DNA of 23,251 nt. Source: UBA5794 sp964196275. Its GTDB lineage: Bacteria; Actinomycetota; Acidimicrobiia; Spongiisociales; UBA5794. Positions within the stretch are counted from its first letter, which is position 1; each line of letters begins with the position of its first letter. Location: contig CAXMSN010000089.1 of NCBI GenBank assembly GCA_964196275.1, forward strand, positions 1 to 23,251, written 5' to 3'. Of this stretch, positions 7,557 to 16,057 are shown one piece after another. The notes under the pieces were generated by a model. That model saw only the letters and a program-made list of their open reading frames with translations, did no database searches and was not told the origin of the DNA. A program made the translations under genes and the position numbers.

Positions 7557-8438
7557 TTAGTTCTGGATAGTGCCTCGGCCCCATCGTTCGATGAGACCGT
7601 CGCCGAGAAGGTTTGCGGTGAGAACAACGAGGATGACGGCCGCGGCTGGTACGTACATCATCCACGGAGCGATGAAGAGGTACTCACGCGACGTGGCGAG
7701 CATGTTCCCCCACGAAGGCTCACCCAGAGGTGCTCCGAGCCCAAGGAAGGACAGACCAGCTTCTGCCACGAGGAGGTCAGCGAAGATGAACGCGTACATC
7801 ACCGCGATCGTGTGGCGGAGACCCCGGGCAAGATATCGGGAGATGATGCGGAACGTTGAGTTCCCGATGAGCCGTGCAGCGATGAGGTACTCGCGCTCCT
7901 TCAGCTTGAGCGTTTCGGCATAGACGACCCTGGCGAAGGACACCCACGAGACGAGGCCGAGGGTGAACACGAGCGCCCAGAAGCCGTGACCGACCACGGA
8001 GACGATCGCAACTGCAAGGACGAGGTAAGGAAAGGAGATAGCGATGTCCATCAACCGTGTGAGCGCGGACCGGATCCACCCGGTGTTCCACGCCGCAAGC
8101 AGGCCGGTGACGACTCCGATGCTGCACGCGAGTGCGGCAGAGAGGATCCCGACGGGAACCGACCATCGGAAGCCGACCGCAACGCGGGCGAAAACGTCGC
8201 GTCCGAGTTGATCTGTGCCGAAAATGTGTCCGTCCGTGCCCGGTGGAAGCAGTCGGTCTGCAAGAGACTGTTGGGCTGGATCGAATCCAGATATCTGCAC
8301 GCCCCATATGGCGAGCACGACCGTGATGACCGCACCGATGGTGCCTGCGATGAGGAGACCGGACATGTTGCGATAGAGCATCCCAATCGACCGGCGTGTG
8401 ACACCGATACGCTCGACGTCTGGTTTCACATCCGTCAT
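7557..8438 (-). CDS. Dpp/Opp-type ABC importer permease (DppC-like)
   Basis: This is an inner-membrane permease of 293 aa. It has an N-terminal helix (about residues 28-48), a periplasmic FGTDQLGRDVFARV segment typical of DppC/OppC, and further helices. The cytoplasmic EAA-like loop is EREYLIAARLIGNSTFRI, which contacts the ATPases. Near the C-terminus the family-typical FADLLVAEAGLSFLGLG is clear. ATG at 8438 overlaps the DppB-like stop (ATGA). It pairs with the DppB-like permease and the two distant ATPases downstream to form the pore for the substrate captured by the family-5 binding lipoprotein. Confidence 0.92.
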   Translation of the reverse strand: MTDVKPDVERIGVTRRSIGMLYRNMSGLLIAGTIGAVITVVLAIWGVQISGFDPAQQSLADRLLPPGTDGHIFGTDQLGRDVFARVAVGFRWSVPVGILSAALACSIGVVTGLLAAWNTGWIRSALTRLMDIAISFPYLVLAVAIVSVVGHGFWALVFTLGLVSWVSFARVVYAETLKLKEREYLIAARLIGNSTFRIISRYLARGLRHTIAVMYAFIFADLLVAEAGLSFLGLGAPLGEPSWGNMLATSREYLFIAPWMMYVPAAAVILVVLTANLLGDGLIERWGRGTIQN

Positions 8439-9448
8439 GCTCGCTGGCTCCTGAGCCTTGGGTCGATCAGAGGGAAGAGCAGGTCCGTAATCATGTTGAC
8501 GACGAACACCAGCACGGCGATGACGGCTACCGATGCCTGAACGACCGGATAATCGAGACCGCGAACAGCTTCGATGAGGAGCAATCCGATGCCCGGCCAG
8601 GCGAACAGCGATTCGGTGATCAACGAACCCGAAAGGAGGAACCCGAACTGAACGCCGATGAGCGCAACCGTGCCGATCATCGCGTTCGGCATCGCGTGTC
8701 TGCGAAGAACCGTTCCCGAGCGCGCCCCGGAGGCCCTGGCTGTGCGGACGTAGTCACGTCGCATTGCCTGATCCACGTTGCTGGCAGTGAGACGCAGCAC
8801 CCGGGGCAGCAGGAAAGACGCGAGCGTGATCGCCGGCAGGATCAGGCTCTTGGGGCCATCGATCCCGATACTTGGGAGTACTCCCCACTTCACGGCGAAG
8901 AACTGGATGAGGATGAGTCCTACGACGAATCCCGGGATCCCCTGGCTGATGAGCACTGCGATGAGGCCGACGCGTCGCTCTGGCCGCTCCGGCCGATATC
9001 CGAGCCAGACGCCGAATGTGAATGCGGCGGAGATGTTGATCGATACCGCTGCGGCAGCCAGGACGAGCGTTGCCGGCAGATGTTCGAGCACCAACTCGAG
9101 TGCGGGGCGGAAGGATTGGAGCGAGGTTCCGAAGTTGAGCTGAACGGCCTGTCCGAGGAAGAGGAAGTACTGCACGATGATCGGCCTATCCAGACCATAG
9201 AACGACCGTACCTGTGCGATCGCCTCTTCCGAGGCGAGATCTCCAACCAGGATCAGCGCTGGGTCTCCGGTGAGGCGCAGAAGGAAGAACAGCAGCGTGG
9301 TCACGCCGATCAGGAGGATGATCAGCTGACCAAGTCTGTATCCAATCTGGCGCAATGCGTAGCGCCAGTAGCTCACTTCGGTGGGTAGGTCGGCCCCGGC
9401 TTCCTCGGAAGCCGGAACCGACTGCTCCACATCGGATGATGCGGTCAT
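8435..9448 (-). CDS. Dpp/Opp-type ABC importer permease (DppB-like)
   Basis: This is an inner-membrane permease of 337 aa, slightly long because of an acidic N-terminal extension of about 30 residues before the first helix (LGQLIILLIGVTTLLFFLL). The family hallmarks are LTGDPA, the GLDRPIIVQY segment, the EAA-like loop DYVRTARASGARSGTVLRRHAMPNA (read here only in part: RTARASGA and RHAMPNA) and the C-terminal ITESLFAWPGIG. The ATG at 9448 overlaps the stop of the binding-protein gene (ATGA) and its stop overlaps the DppC-like start. Together they would form the transmembrane channel of the importer. Confidence 0.93.
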   Translation of the reverse strand: MTASSDVEQSVPASEEAGADLPTEVSYWRYALRQIGYRLGQLIILLIGVTTLLFFLLRLTGDPALILVGDLASEEAIAQVRSFYGLDRPIIVQYFLFLGQAVQLNFGTSLQSFRPALELVLEHLPATLVLAAAAVSINISAAFTFGVWLGYRPERPERRVGLIAVLISQGIPGFVVGLILIQFFAVKWGVLPSIGIDGPKSLILPAITLASFLLPRVLRLTASNVDQAMRRDYVRTARASGARSGTVLRRHAMPNAMIGTVALIGVQFGFLLSGSLITESLFAWPGIGLLLIEAVRGLDYPVVQASVAVIAVLVFVVNMITDLLFPLIDPRLRSQRA

Positions 9449-11079
9449 CCGCTAAGTGTTACATCCTCAAACCGGATGTTGAACGCGTCTACCGAGAAGC
9501 CCTGTACGGCTGCATCATGAGCCCACAGTTCCACGGTCTCCACCAGCCACAGAGCCGACGGATTGTCGTAGGTGACAGCGAGTAGGTCCTCGAGCAATGC
9601 ATTCCGCGTTGCTACGTCGAACGCTCCGTTGACTTCGCCGATGAGTGCTTCAGCGGCTTCGTCGCAGAAGAACTCGTTCAGCCAGCCACAGCTGAAGAAG
9701 CCGAACGGGCGGATCGCATCGATGAGCGGTGCGGAGTTCCATGAGAGTCCGAATGCGTCACCGTCCCAGTCTGCACCGTCCCTGCCGAGGAACTTCGGCA
9801 GCCAGTCGCCTCCGAAGTCGATCTGCTTGAGTTCAATGTTCACGCCGATGTCGGCGAGATAGCCCTTCATGGCCTCGTAGATGTCAGCATCTGCAGGGAA
9901 CGAGCCAACGGTGATCTCCGCCACCATGTCGAACCCGTCTGCGAACCCTGCCGTTGCGAGCAGTTCCTTTGCCAGGTCTGGATCGTACGGATACGGCTCA
10001 CGAGCTTCGCTGAACCCGTTCACACCTGGCGTGGCCCAGACGCCGCCGGTGGCGAGACCTGCAAGCAGTGCATCGACGATCGTCTGCTTGTCGACCGCAT
10101 GGTTCAACGCCTGTCGGACTTCCTTGCTGGCAAGGGGCCCGCCGTCGTTCGCGATCAGTGCGAGTGACATGGCAGAGCCTCGGCCGCCGCTGAAGAGCGT
10201 GAACCCGTCGGCAGCGAGGACGTCGAGTTGGTCCGGACTGATCGACTGTGCGACATCGACTTGGCCGGACTGAAGAGCCTGGACGCGTGCCGCTGGGTCG
10301 TTGATGTTCAAGAACTCAAGCGTGTCGATCGATGGATCGTTGCGCCATGAACCATCCCAGGCTACAAGTTCGACCTTCTGATCGCTGAAGGATGTCGACG
10401 TGTACGGCCCCGAACCAATCGGTGCTGTTGCGAAGCCCTCTGCGCCCACCTCTGCGTAGTACGCCGGGGGCACGATGTACGCCAGCGATATCGCGTTCGG
10501 GAGGAGGACCTGCGGAGTCGCTGTCACCATGCGAACGGTCGTGTCGTCGACCTTCGTCACGGAATCGATGAATGCATAGTTCGTCACGCTGGCTGAGAAC
10601 GTAGCCCGGCCGTCTTCCGACAGCAGGACGGCGAACGTGGCAACGACTGCGTCTGCATCGATCGCCTCACCGTTCGAGAACTCTCTGCCGTCAGCGATGG
10701 TGAAGTCCCATGTCGTGGGATCGACGTTCGTCCACGACGAAGCGAGTGCGGGCGTCACGGTTCCGTCGGGACTCACGTAGGTGAGTGCGTCGAAGATGTT
10801 GGACCAGACGTACTGACCCGGCGATCCGGCTCCCGTCCATGGCACGCCGGAAGGAGGCAGGATGCCCATTGCGATCGAGAGCGACGTCGGCTCAGCCGGT
10901 GCGGGAGCAGCCGTTGTGGTCGGTGCTGCCGTTGTGGTCGGTGTGCCGGGTGCTGCCGTCGTCGTGGGTGCGACGGTCGTTGTAGTCGTGTCATCCGTGC
11001 TCGATGAGCATGCCGCAACGACCATGGCGAACGCTGCAAGCAGCACCATCCATGTCGTTGTCCGTCGTCGTGTTCCCAT
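9445..11079 (-). CDS. Family-5 extracellular solute-binding lipoprotein (peptide/nickel/opine type)
   Basis: This is the substrate receptor of the Dpp/Opp-type importer (544 aa). The N-terminus MGTRRRTTTW plus a hydrophobic stretch ending VVAAC24 is a lipoprotein signal peptide, so it would be anchored to the outer face of the cytoplasmic membrane. Residues 25-64 form a Thr/Ala/Pro linker, followed by an SBP_bac_5 domain with typical blocks such as SSWTNVDPTTWDFTI, EVRQALNHAVDK and NGEAIDADAV. I chose the ATG at 11079 because GGAGG lies 7 nt upstream; an upstream ATG at 11118 would place extra polar residues before the signal peptide. It heads the long minus-strand operon. The substrate cannot be read from the sequence. 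Confidence 0.92.
   Translation of the reverse strand: MGTRRRTTTWMVLLAAFAMVVAACSSSTDDTTTTTVAPTTTAAPGTPTTTAAPTTTAAPAPAEPTSLSIAMGILPPSGVPWTGAGSPGQYVWSNIFDALTYVSPDGTVTPALASSWTNVDPTTWDFTIADGREFSNGEAIDADAVVATFAVLLSEDGRATFSASVTNYAFIDSVTKVDDTTVRMVTATPQVLLPNAISLAYIVPPAYYAEVGAEGFATAPIGSGPYTSTSFSDQKVELVAWDGSWRNDPSIDTLEFLNINDPAARVQALQSGQVDVAQSISPDQLDVLAADGFTLFSGGRGSAMSLALIANDGGPLASKEVRQALNHAVDKQTIVDALLAGLATGGVWATPGVNGFSEAREPYPYDPDLAKELLATAGFADGFDMVAEITVGSFPADADIYEAMKGYLADIGVNIELKQIDFGGDWLPKFLGRDGADWDGDAFGLSWNSAPLIDAIRPFGFFSCGWLNEFFCDEAAEALIGEVNGAFDVATRNALLEDLLAVTYDNPSALWLVETVELWAHDAAVQGFSVDAFNIRFEDVTLSG
10888..11007 (-). repeat. Thr/Ala/Pro low-complexity linker in the lipoprotein gene
   Basis: Short imperfect repeats encode residues 25-64 of the binding lipoprotein, with units such as TTTAAP. 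On the plus strand GCCGTTGTGGTCGGTG occurs twice in a row near 10914-10945. It acts as a flexible tether between the lipid anchor and the binding domain. The second lipoprotein (20420) has a similar linker, which suggests a lineage habit. Confidence 0.7.
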
Positions 11080-11164
11080 CCTCGGTCCTCCTGCGTTGTG
11101 TAGATCTGAGATCTTCATCTGTCCACCCGATGTCCGACGGCGTGGATGCTAGGGTACCTAACTA

Positions 11165-11179
11165 TTCCACACAGCGGAA
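11165..11179. promoter_or_regulatory. Candidate operator palindrome (TTCC-N7-GGAA)
   Basis: TTCCACACAGCGGAA lies in the 209-nt divergent region between the minus-strand operon (start 11079) and the plus-strand membrane-protein gene (start about 11289). The outer arms TTCC/GGAA are perfect. On the minus strand a possible -10 (TACCCT) follows about 16 nt later, so a bound protein would cover the -35 area. The arm pattern resembles operators described for some IclR-family regulators, but no such regulator gene is in the window. The rest of this divergent region shows only AGATCTGAGATCT at 11102-11114 and a small ACAGCG-GAA-CGCTGT inverted repeat at 11171-11185. Confidence 0.4.
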
Positions 11180-11288
11180 CGCTGTCCCGCATAAGCATAG
11201 GCGGAGCGATTGTGCATTTCAACAGGCTCGAAGACGGCTCAGCGAAGCGGCCAACGCGGCATCGCACGCACCGGGGATCGGTGATGAG

Positions 11289-11981
11289 GTGACCGGCCAC
11301 GATGCACTTCTCATCGTCCACATCCTCCTCCTCGTCGCGTGGCTCGGCATCGATGTGGGTGTCTTCTACTCCAGCTTCGTGATGCGAAGGCCAGGGTTGT
11401 CGACCGATGCTCGTACACAGGTACGCCATGTGATGGTGACACTCGATCTTGCCCCGAGGCTCAGCCTGATCCTCATGGTCCCCGTCGGCCTCGGACTTGC
11501 AAATGTCACAGGCTTCGGGTTCTCGAGCTACGACTCGGGGGTCGTGGCTGCGGTTCTGTGGGCAGTAGCGCTCGGAGCGGTCGGATGGTCGGTCGCAACC
11601 GTATGGGCCTTCCAACGTCGCAGCGTGGGGAGCGACCACGCGGCGCTTGCGATCTTCGGACAAGCTGATGTGGCCGGACGCGTCGTCGTTGCGGCCGGGT
11701 TCCTTGTCCTCGGCGTGTGGTCGGTCGCAGGTGCAGGTCCGCTTGCTCCGATGTGGTTGGCATGGAAGGCGACGATCTTCGGTCTCATCGTTGTTGCCGG
11801 CCTGTGGATCCGGATCGCTGTGCGCAAGTATCGCCCCGCGCTGGCGGATCTCCTTGAACAAGGAGAGAGCCCCGAACGTCTTGATGCTGTGAACCGATCG
11901 ATACGCGGTGTGTACCCGGCTGTTCTCGCTGTCTGGTCCGGTTTGATCGTGATGGTGGTGCTCTCGGTGGTGCGTCCATGA
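11289..11981 (+). CDS. Six-helix integral membrane protein (CopD/DUF2269-like)
   Basis: This 230-aa protein has about six predicted transmembrane segments, near residues 5-27, 54-75, 83-105, 126-147, 153-175 and 205-227. The opening HDALLIVHILLLVAWLG, with histidines in the first helix and AWLG, resembles CopD-like and DUF2269-like membrane proteins. Some of these bind haem or copper, but no function can be assigned. The only plausible in-frame start before the first helix is GTG at 11289; there is no strong Shine-Dalgarno, so the start is uncertain. It stands 40 nt before the monooxygenase gene and may be its operon leader, transcribed divergently from the transporter operon. Confidence 0.65.
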   Translation: MTGHDALLIVHILLLVAWLGIDVGVFYSSFVMRRPGLSTDARTQVRHVMVTLDLAPRLSLILMVPVGLGLANVTGFGFSSYDSGVVAAVLWAVALGAVGWSVATVWAFQRRSVGSDHAALAIFGQADVAGRVVVAAGFLVLGVWSVAGAGPLAPMWLAWKATIFGLIVVAGLWIRIAVRKYRPALADLLEQGESPERLDAVNRSIRGVYPAVLAVWSGLIVMVVLSVVRP

Positions 11982-12021
11982 CGGGGTTTGCAGGCGAGAT
12001 GACGACCACGGGAGGACGACG

Positions 12022-13257
12022 ATGACGGACACCCGAGTACCCGACGATGTTGCTGCGGGCGTGCGCGCGCTGCTTCCTGCGATCTCCGAGCGGGCCCGCG
12101 CCACGGAGGTGAATCGGTCGGTACCCCCAGAGACGATCGATGGCCTGCGCTCCGCAGGCACCTTCAGGCTCTATCAGCCCAAGCGCTACGGGGGATATGA
12201 GTTGGCCTGGGGTTCCCAGATCGAGCTTGCCCGCGTCGTTGGCGCAGTCTGCGGTTCGACGGCGTGGCTGATCGCCGTCCTGAGCACACATGCAGGCATG
12301 GTCGGGCGCATGGATCCGCAAGCCCAGGATGATGTGTGGGAATCGGACGCTGACGCACTCGTCGCCACTGGATCGGCTCGGATCGAAGGTGTCGCGGTTC
12401 CTGTCGAGGGCGGCTATCTGCTTGGAGGTGTCTGGAGGTTCGCAAGCGGTGTCGACCACTCGCAGTGGACCATGGTCGCTGCTCCCGTCGAGGGCCAGGA
12501 GGCCGAGGGAGTCGGCGGCATGCGTCAGTTCCTGATCCCGGAAGCGGAGTACGAGATCGTCGATGATTGGCATGTCGCGGGACTTCGCGGAACCGGCAGC
12601 AAACAGATCGTGATTGACCCGCCGCTGTTCGCTCCCGTTCATCGAACGATCGGCTTCCTTGAGATGCTGGGATCGAATCCGCCGGGTGCGAAAGTGAACG
12701 ACGGCTACGTGTACCAGATGGAGTTGGCGCCGTACTTCGGAACGATCCTCCTCGGCCCGGTGCTTGGAATCGCCGAGGGAGCCCTTGGCCAGTACCTCGA
12801 CACGACACGCACGAAGGTGGGAGTGGTTCGCAGAAATCGAATCGCAGAATCGGAGGCGGTGCAACTGAGAGTCGCGGAGAGCGCAGCGGAGATCCATGCG
12901 GCCGGGGTCGTCGTCGACAAGATGATCGACTTGCTCGATGATCGTGGGGCGACCGGCACTGCGCTCACATCACGGGAGCGAGTCGAGAGCATGCGGGATC
13001 GGGGGTATGCGACCCGCACATGCGTCAACGCAGTCCACCGCCTCGTACGACAGATGGGCGCCACCGGTCTCGCTGATGACAACCCCGTACAAAGGCACTT
13101 CAGGGACATCTCGGCGGCTCAGGGGCAGATCGGCCTCAACTGGGATCGCAACGGCGGCACATATGGCAAGTGGCTCCTTGGAGTGGAGACAGGAGATGCC
13201 GCGATCGATGGCAAGCCTTCTCCTTCTCGTGATGCGGAGGCTGGCAACGTCGGATGA
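12022..13257 (+). CDS. Acyl-CoA-dehydrogenase-fold flavin monooxygenase (HsaA/HpaH-like)
   Basis: This 411-aa protein has the acyl-CoA dehydrogenase fold but the features of the two-component flavin monooxygenases (group D, such as HsaA). These include GGVWRFASG (135-143), W149 after the SGVDHSQW stretch, DDWHVAGLRGTGS (181-193) and a C-terminal HFRDISAAQGQI segment. Such enzymes hydroxylate aromatic or heteroaromatic rings using reduced flavin from a separate reductase; no flavin reductase gene is in the window. The start has GGAGG 6 nt upstream. Its stop overlaps the amidohydrolase start (ATGA), implying coupled steps. It could instead be a dehydrogenase or desulfurase-type relative (DszC/TdsC group), so the substrate is open. 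Confidence 0.82.
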   Translation: MTDTRVPDDVAAGVRALLPAISERARATEVNRSVPPETIDGLRSAGTFRLYQPKRYGGYELAWGSQIELARVVGAVCGSTAWLIAVLSTHAGMVGRMDPQAQDDVWESDADALVATGSARIEGVAVPVEGGYLLGGVWRFASGVDHSQWTMVAAPVEGQEAEGVGGMRQFLIPEAEYEIVDDWHVAGLRGTGSKQIVIDPPLFAPVHRTIGFLEMLGSNPPGAKVNDGYVYQMELAPYFGTILLGPVLGIAEGALGQYLDTTRTKVGVVRRNRIAESEAVQLRVAESAAEIHAAGVVVDKMIDLLDDRGATGTALTSRERVESMRDRGYATRTCVNAVHRLVRQMGATGLADDNPVQRHFRDISAAQGQIGLNWDRNGGTYGKWLLGVETGDAAIDGKPSPSRDAEAGNVG

Positions 13258-14681
13258 GTGAACGAGATGACCCGGCGCAAGCCGATGTCGATCTGCTGCT
13301 AACGGGTGCGACCGTCGTCACTATGGATCCAGACCGTCGTGTCTTCGTATCTGGGCACGTCGCGATAACTGATGGCCGTTTCGTTGCGGTCGGTCCGGGA
13401 GACGGTGCGTCGATCAATGCGCGCGAGGTACGGAATGTTGCAGGAAGCGTGCTGCTGCCCGGATTCGTCAATACGCACGACCATCTCGTGTCTGCTCTCA
13501 CTCGAGGAATCGGAGGCGACCGGTTCCTCTCCGGAGGAGACCCGGAAGGCTCGCGCATCGCCGGTGCCGTCAGATCATCGCTGGACGAGGCCATGTGTTA
13601 CTCCGGTGCGAGGCTCGCGATTGCGGAACTGCTGTTGTCAGGAGTGACGACAACCACGGACAGCCAGGCTGCCAGACGAGGGCTCGAGAACGGGGCGGAC
13701 GGAACGCTCAGAGCATTGACCGAGTCCGGCATACGGGGTATCTACTTCCGAGCCTCCGTCGACCGAACGGAGATCGTCCCCTCGTCGCAACACGATGATG
13801 CAGCACTCGCTGTGTCCGAACTCGACCGGCTACGCGAGACGTGGAGCTCGGACCGTGTCACCGTGGGCGCGGAGGCCATGGCGATGCACAGAGTCAGCCC
13901 CGAACTGCTGCGTCGGTTACACGCTTGGACGATCGACAGCAACGCACCGTTTGCGATGCACATCTCCTACTCAGAGGAAGCTGCGCAGTATCCGATCGAC
14001 GAGCATGGCGCTCGCCTGATTGAAGTTCTCGACAACTGGGAGGTGCTCGACGATCGATTCCTCGGGTATCACCCCGTGTGGCTCGACGACGCCGAGATCG
14101 ATGCTGTGGCGCAAGGCGGAGCAGGGCTCGCGCTCTGTCCCGCAGCGAACATGCTGATCGGCATGAAGGCGGCGCCACTCGAGAAGCTGCTGGCGGCCGG
14201 AACCCGTGTCGGGTTGGGTGTGGATCAACCGAACGACGGCCACAACTTCTTCGAGACGATGAAGACAACGATTCTGCAGCAGCGTGCAGCAGACCGCGGC
14301 ACAGCCATCGGGTCACCGGAGATGGCGCTCGAGATGGCAACGATTGGCGGAGCCCGGGCGGTTCACCGTGAGCACGAGATCGGTTCAATTGCGGTGGGCA
14401 AGTTCGCCGACCTCGTGCTCACCGTCGCCGATGGACCGTCCTCTAGCCCGCTGCCCGCCCTTGTCTCGAACCTCGTGTACGCATCGAGCCCGGCAGACGT
14501 CAGCTCGGTCCTGGTGGGCGGGCGAGATGTCGTTGCCGACGGGAAACTTGTGCCATGGGAGGTCGAGGCCGTTGTCGTTGATGCGAGCCAGAAGGTCGCA
14601 TCTGTTCTGGAGGCTGCAGGCCTGTCAGACGAACCCCTGACGACATGGTCGGTGGACCGTGGTCGAGGGGACGATCGTTGA
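13254..14681 (+). CDS. Metal-dependent amidohydrolase (cytosine deaminase/chlorohydrolase-like)
   Basis: This 475-aa member of the amidohydrolase superfamily would hydrolyse a C-N bond (deamination or cyclic amide opening) with one or two metal ions in a TIM barrel. The metal ligands are visible: H75-D-H77 in PGFVNTHDHL, H236 in MHISYSEE, H273 in GYHPVWLD and D324 in GVDQPND. A C-terminal return to the small beta-sandwich domain appears as GSIAVGKFADLVL. In the SAH/guanine deaminase and AtzA/TrzN-type groups the loops differ, so I do not assign a substrate. The gene overlaps the monooxygenase gene by 4 nt. Its 3' end meets the convergent EthD-like gene with only 15 nt between and no clear terminator. 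Confidence 0.9.
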   Translation: MSERDDPAQADVDLLLTGATVVTMDPDRRVFVSGHVAITDGRFVAVGPGDGASINAREVRNVAGSVLLPGFVNTHDHLVSALTRGIGGDRFLSGGDPEGSRIAGAVRSSLDEAMCYSGARLAIAELLLSGVTTTTDSQAARRGLENGADGTLRALTESGIRGIYFRASVDRTEIVPSSQHDDAALAVSELDRLRETWSSDRVTVGAEAMAMHRVSPELLRRLHAWTIDSNAPFAMHISYSEEAAQYPIDEHGARLIEVLDNWEVLDDRFLGYHPVWLDDAEIDAVAQGGAGLALCPAANMLIGMKAAPLEKLLAAGTRVGLGVDQPNDGHNFFETMKTTILQQRAADRGTAIGSPEMALEMATIGGARAVHREHEIGSIAVGKFADLVLTVADGPSSSPLPALVSNLVYASSPADVSSVLVGGRDVVADGKLVPWEVEAVVVDASQKVASVLEAAGLSDEPLTTWSVDRGRGDDR

Positions 14682-14696
14682 GAAGACGACTAGCGG

Positions 14697-15095
14697 CTAC
14701 GCGGTTTCTGGCTGGTTCGCCCGCGTAGCTTGCACGGAGTCCGTGAGGACATAGAAGCCGAACGCTGTTCGTCCCGCCGGTCCTCGCTCGGGCGGTATGG
14801 GGTTCGTCCGGAACCACTCGAGGTAGCGGTCGTAGGCATCGAGGTCCTTGAAGTGCAGTTCGGCGATTCGATAGAACGTCTTCGGCTCGGAGGCGGTCTC
14901 GGAGCCGGAGCTGGTCGCCGTGATCGGTCGAATAACCGTGTTGAACACGAGGCGATCGAGGAACGGGTTGGCCAGAAGGTCTGGCACGTGGATGTCCCAG
15001 ATCCACCGTTCGTATTCCTCAATCGATACGCCTTCGATGATGTCGTATCCGAGTATCGCTTTGATGCCTGGGTTGGTGGTCTGTTCAATTTCCAT
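14697..15095 (-). CDS. Small EthD-like / dimeric alpha-beta barrel protein
   Basis: This protein has 132 aa. Sequence such as IEEYERWIWDIHVPDLLANPFLDRLVFNTVI and FYRIAELHFKDLDAYDRYLEWF (quoted as short blocks YERWIWDIHVPDLL and AELHFKDLDAY) fits a ferredoxin-like dimeric barrel of the EthD or monooxygenase-helper type. It contains the histidine often found in the EthD HxP-type position (IHVPDL). Start ATG at 15095 has AGAGG 7 nt upstream and overlaps the end of the lyase gene by 11 nt, so the two are probably coupled. It may isomerise or shield an intermediate, or assist another enzyme; function is not readable. TAG stop at 14697-14699. Confidence 0.6.
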   Translation of the reverse strand: MEIEQTTNPGIKAILGYDIIEGVSIEEYERWIWDIHVPDLLANPFLDRLVFNTVIRPITATSSGSETASEPKTFYRIAELHFKDLDAYDRYLEWFRTNPIPPERGPAGRTAFGFYVLTDSVQATRANQPETA

Positions 15096-15987
15096 GGATC
15101 GACCTCTCGTGTGTCGCGATCGTCCGTCTGGCGCGACGAACGATCGCTGCGTCGATGAGCGCGCCTTCGGCATCAACCGTGACCGCGTTGCCGTCGCTCG
15201 CCGCCTGGTCGAATCGGCTGATGATCGCCCGGGATCGCTCGACGTCCCGTTCGGTCGGGGAGAAGGCGGTGTTGATGACCGGGATCTGGCTCGGATGTAC
15301 TGCCGTTCGGCCGCCGTATCCCAGCCGGAAGAGGTCGAGTGATGTCGCTTCGAGCATCGCAAGGTCATTGAACGCCGTGAGCACCGGCCCGATCGGAGCG
15401 TTGAGGCGCGCTGATGCGGAAGCCAGGACGATGGTCGTGCGGATGGCATCCATCTCGTGTCCGTCGGGAGAGGGATGCATCCCGAGTTCGGCGGCGAGGT
15501 CTGCCTCACCGATCGACAGGTGTGACATCCTTGGTGATCGAGCGATAGACCTGGCGTCAAGTATCCCGTCTGCGGTCTCAAGGAGTGCAGCGATGCGAAC
15601 CGTCCCCTCCGAGATGTCCGACGCTTGCTCGAGGTCGTCGAGGTGCTTCGCAACTGCTGCGACATCGCCGGAAGTCGAAACCTTGGGTACGTATACCCCG
15701 CCGAGTCCGCGACGAACCACGGCTTCGAGGTCTTCTCTGAGGGAGTCACGTTCGGCATTGACTCGCACCCAAACGGCGGACGCCGGCTCGGGGTTCCGTG
15801 TGAGCCAGTCGCCCACAGCCTCTCTCGCGAAAGCCTTCTTGTCAGATCTCACGGCATCCTCGAGATCGAAGATGACGCCATCAGCACCACGATCAAGTGC
15901 CTTGTCGATCATGTCCGGCTGGTCGCCAGGCACGTACAGGAGGCTCCGCATCGCGCGGACTCGCTCGTGCGATGCTGAATCGGACAT
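15085..15987 (-). CDS. HpcH/HpaI-family lyase, CitE-like (CoA-ester lyase type)
   Basis: This 300-aa TIM-barrel lyase resembles the citrate lyase beta subunit (CitE), malyl-CoA lyase and citramalyl-CoA lyase. It carries SLLYVPGDQPDMIDKA, the DLEDAV motif (41-46), R75 in WVRVNAER, E137 in LLETADGILDA and D163 in IGEADLAAELGM, the expected Mg2+ and carboxylate-binding residues. These enzymes cleave 3-hydroxyacyl-CoA esters to acetyl-CoA plus an oxoacid, or the reverse. GGAGG 6 nt upstream supports the ATG at 15987. It is divergent from a CoA-transferase gene 93 nt away. The pair could activate an acid to its CoA ester and then cleave it (inference). No accompanying citrate lyase alpha or gamma subunits are present. 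Confidence 0.88.
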   Translation of the reverse strand: MSDSASHERVRAMRSLLYVPGDQPDMIDKALDRGADGVIFDLEDAVRSDKKAFAREAVGDWLTRNPEPASAVWVRVNAERDSLREDLEAVVRRGLGGVYVPKVSTSGDVAAVAKHLDDLEQASDISEGTVRIAALLETADGILDARSIARSPRMSHLSIGEADLAAELGMHPSPDGHEMDAIRTTIVLASASARLNAPIGPVLTAFNDLAMLEATSLDLFRLGYGGRTAVHPSQIPVINTAFSPTERDVERSRAIISRFDQAASDGNAVTVDAEGALIDAAIVRRARRTIATHERSIHGN

Positions 15988-16035
15988 CTGCAACCTCCTC
16001 CAACGACTTTCTGGTGCCGACGAGCTTAGTCCTGA

Positions 16036-16041
16036 TATAGT
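16036..16041 (+). promoter_or_regulatory. Possible -10 element of the CoA-transferase operon
   Basis: TATAGT stands 22 nt upstream of the palindrome at 16058 and 45 nt upstream of the ATG at 16081. I cannot find a convincing -35 hexamer at 17-18 nt spacing, so the call is tentative. The downstream palindrome would then sit in the early transcribed region, a common repressor position. Confidence 0.3.
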
Positions 16042-16057
16042 CGACACCGAAACGCCA

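Noticed and set aside
11102..11114. AGATCTGAGATCT as an operator
   Set aside because: It is just two adjacent 6-bp palindromes near the 5' leader of the lipoprotein gene, with no second copy elsewhere that I noticed.
11115..12161. 348-aa and 370-aa open frames on the minus strand across 11115-12897
   Set aside because: They are antisense to the membrane-protein and monooxygenase genes, are charged low-complexity translations, and lack ribosome binding sites.
14682..14696. Bidirectional terminator between the convergent genes
   Set aside because: The 15-nt gap has only a trivial TAGC-G-GCTA palindrome (14691-14699) and no T-run.
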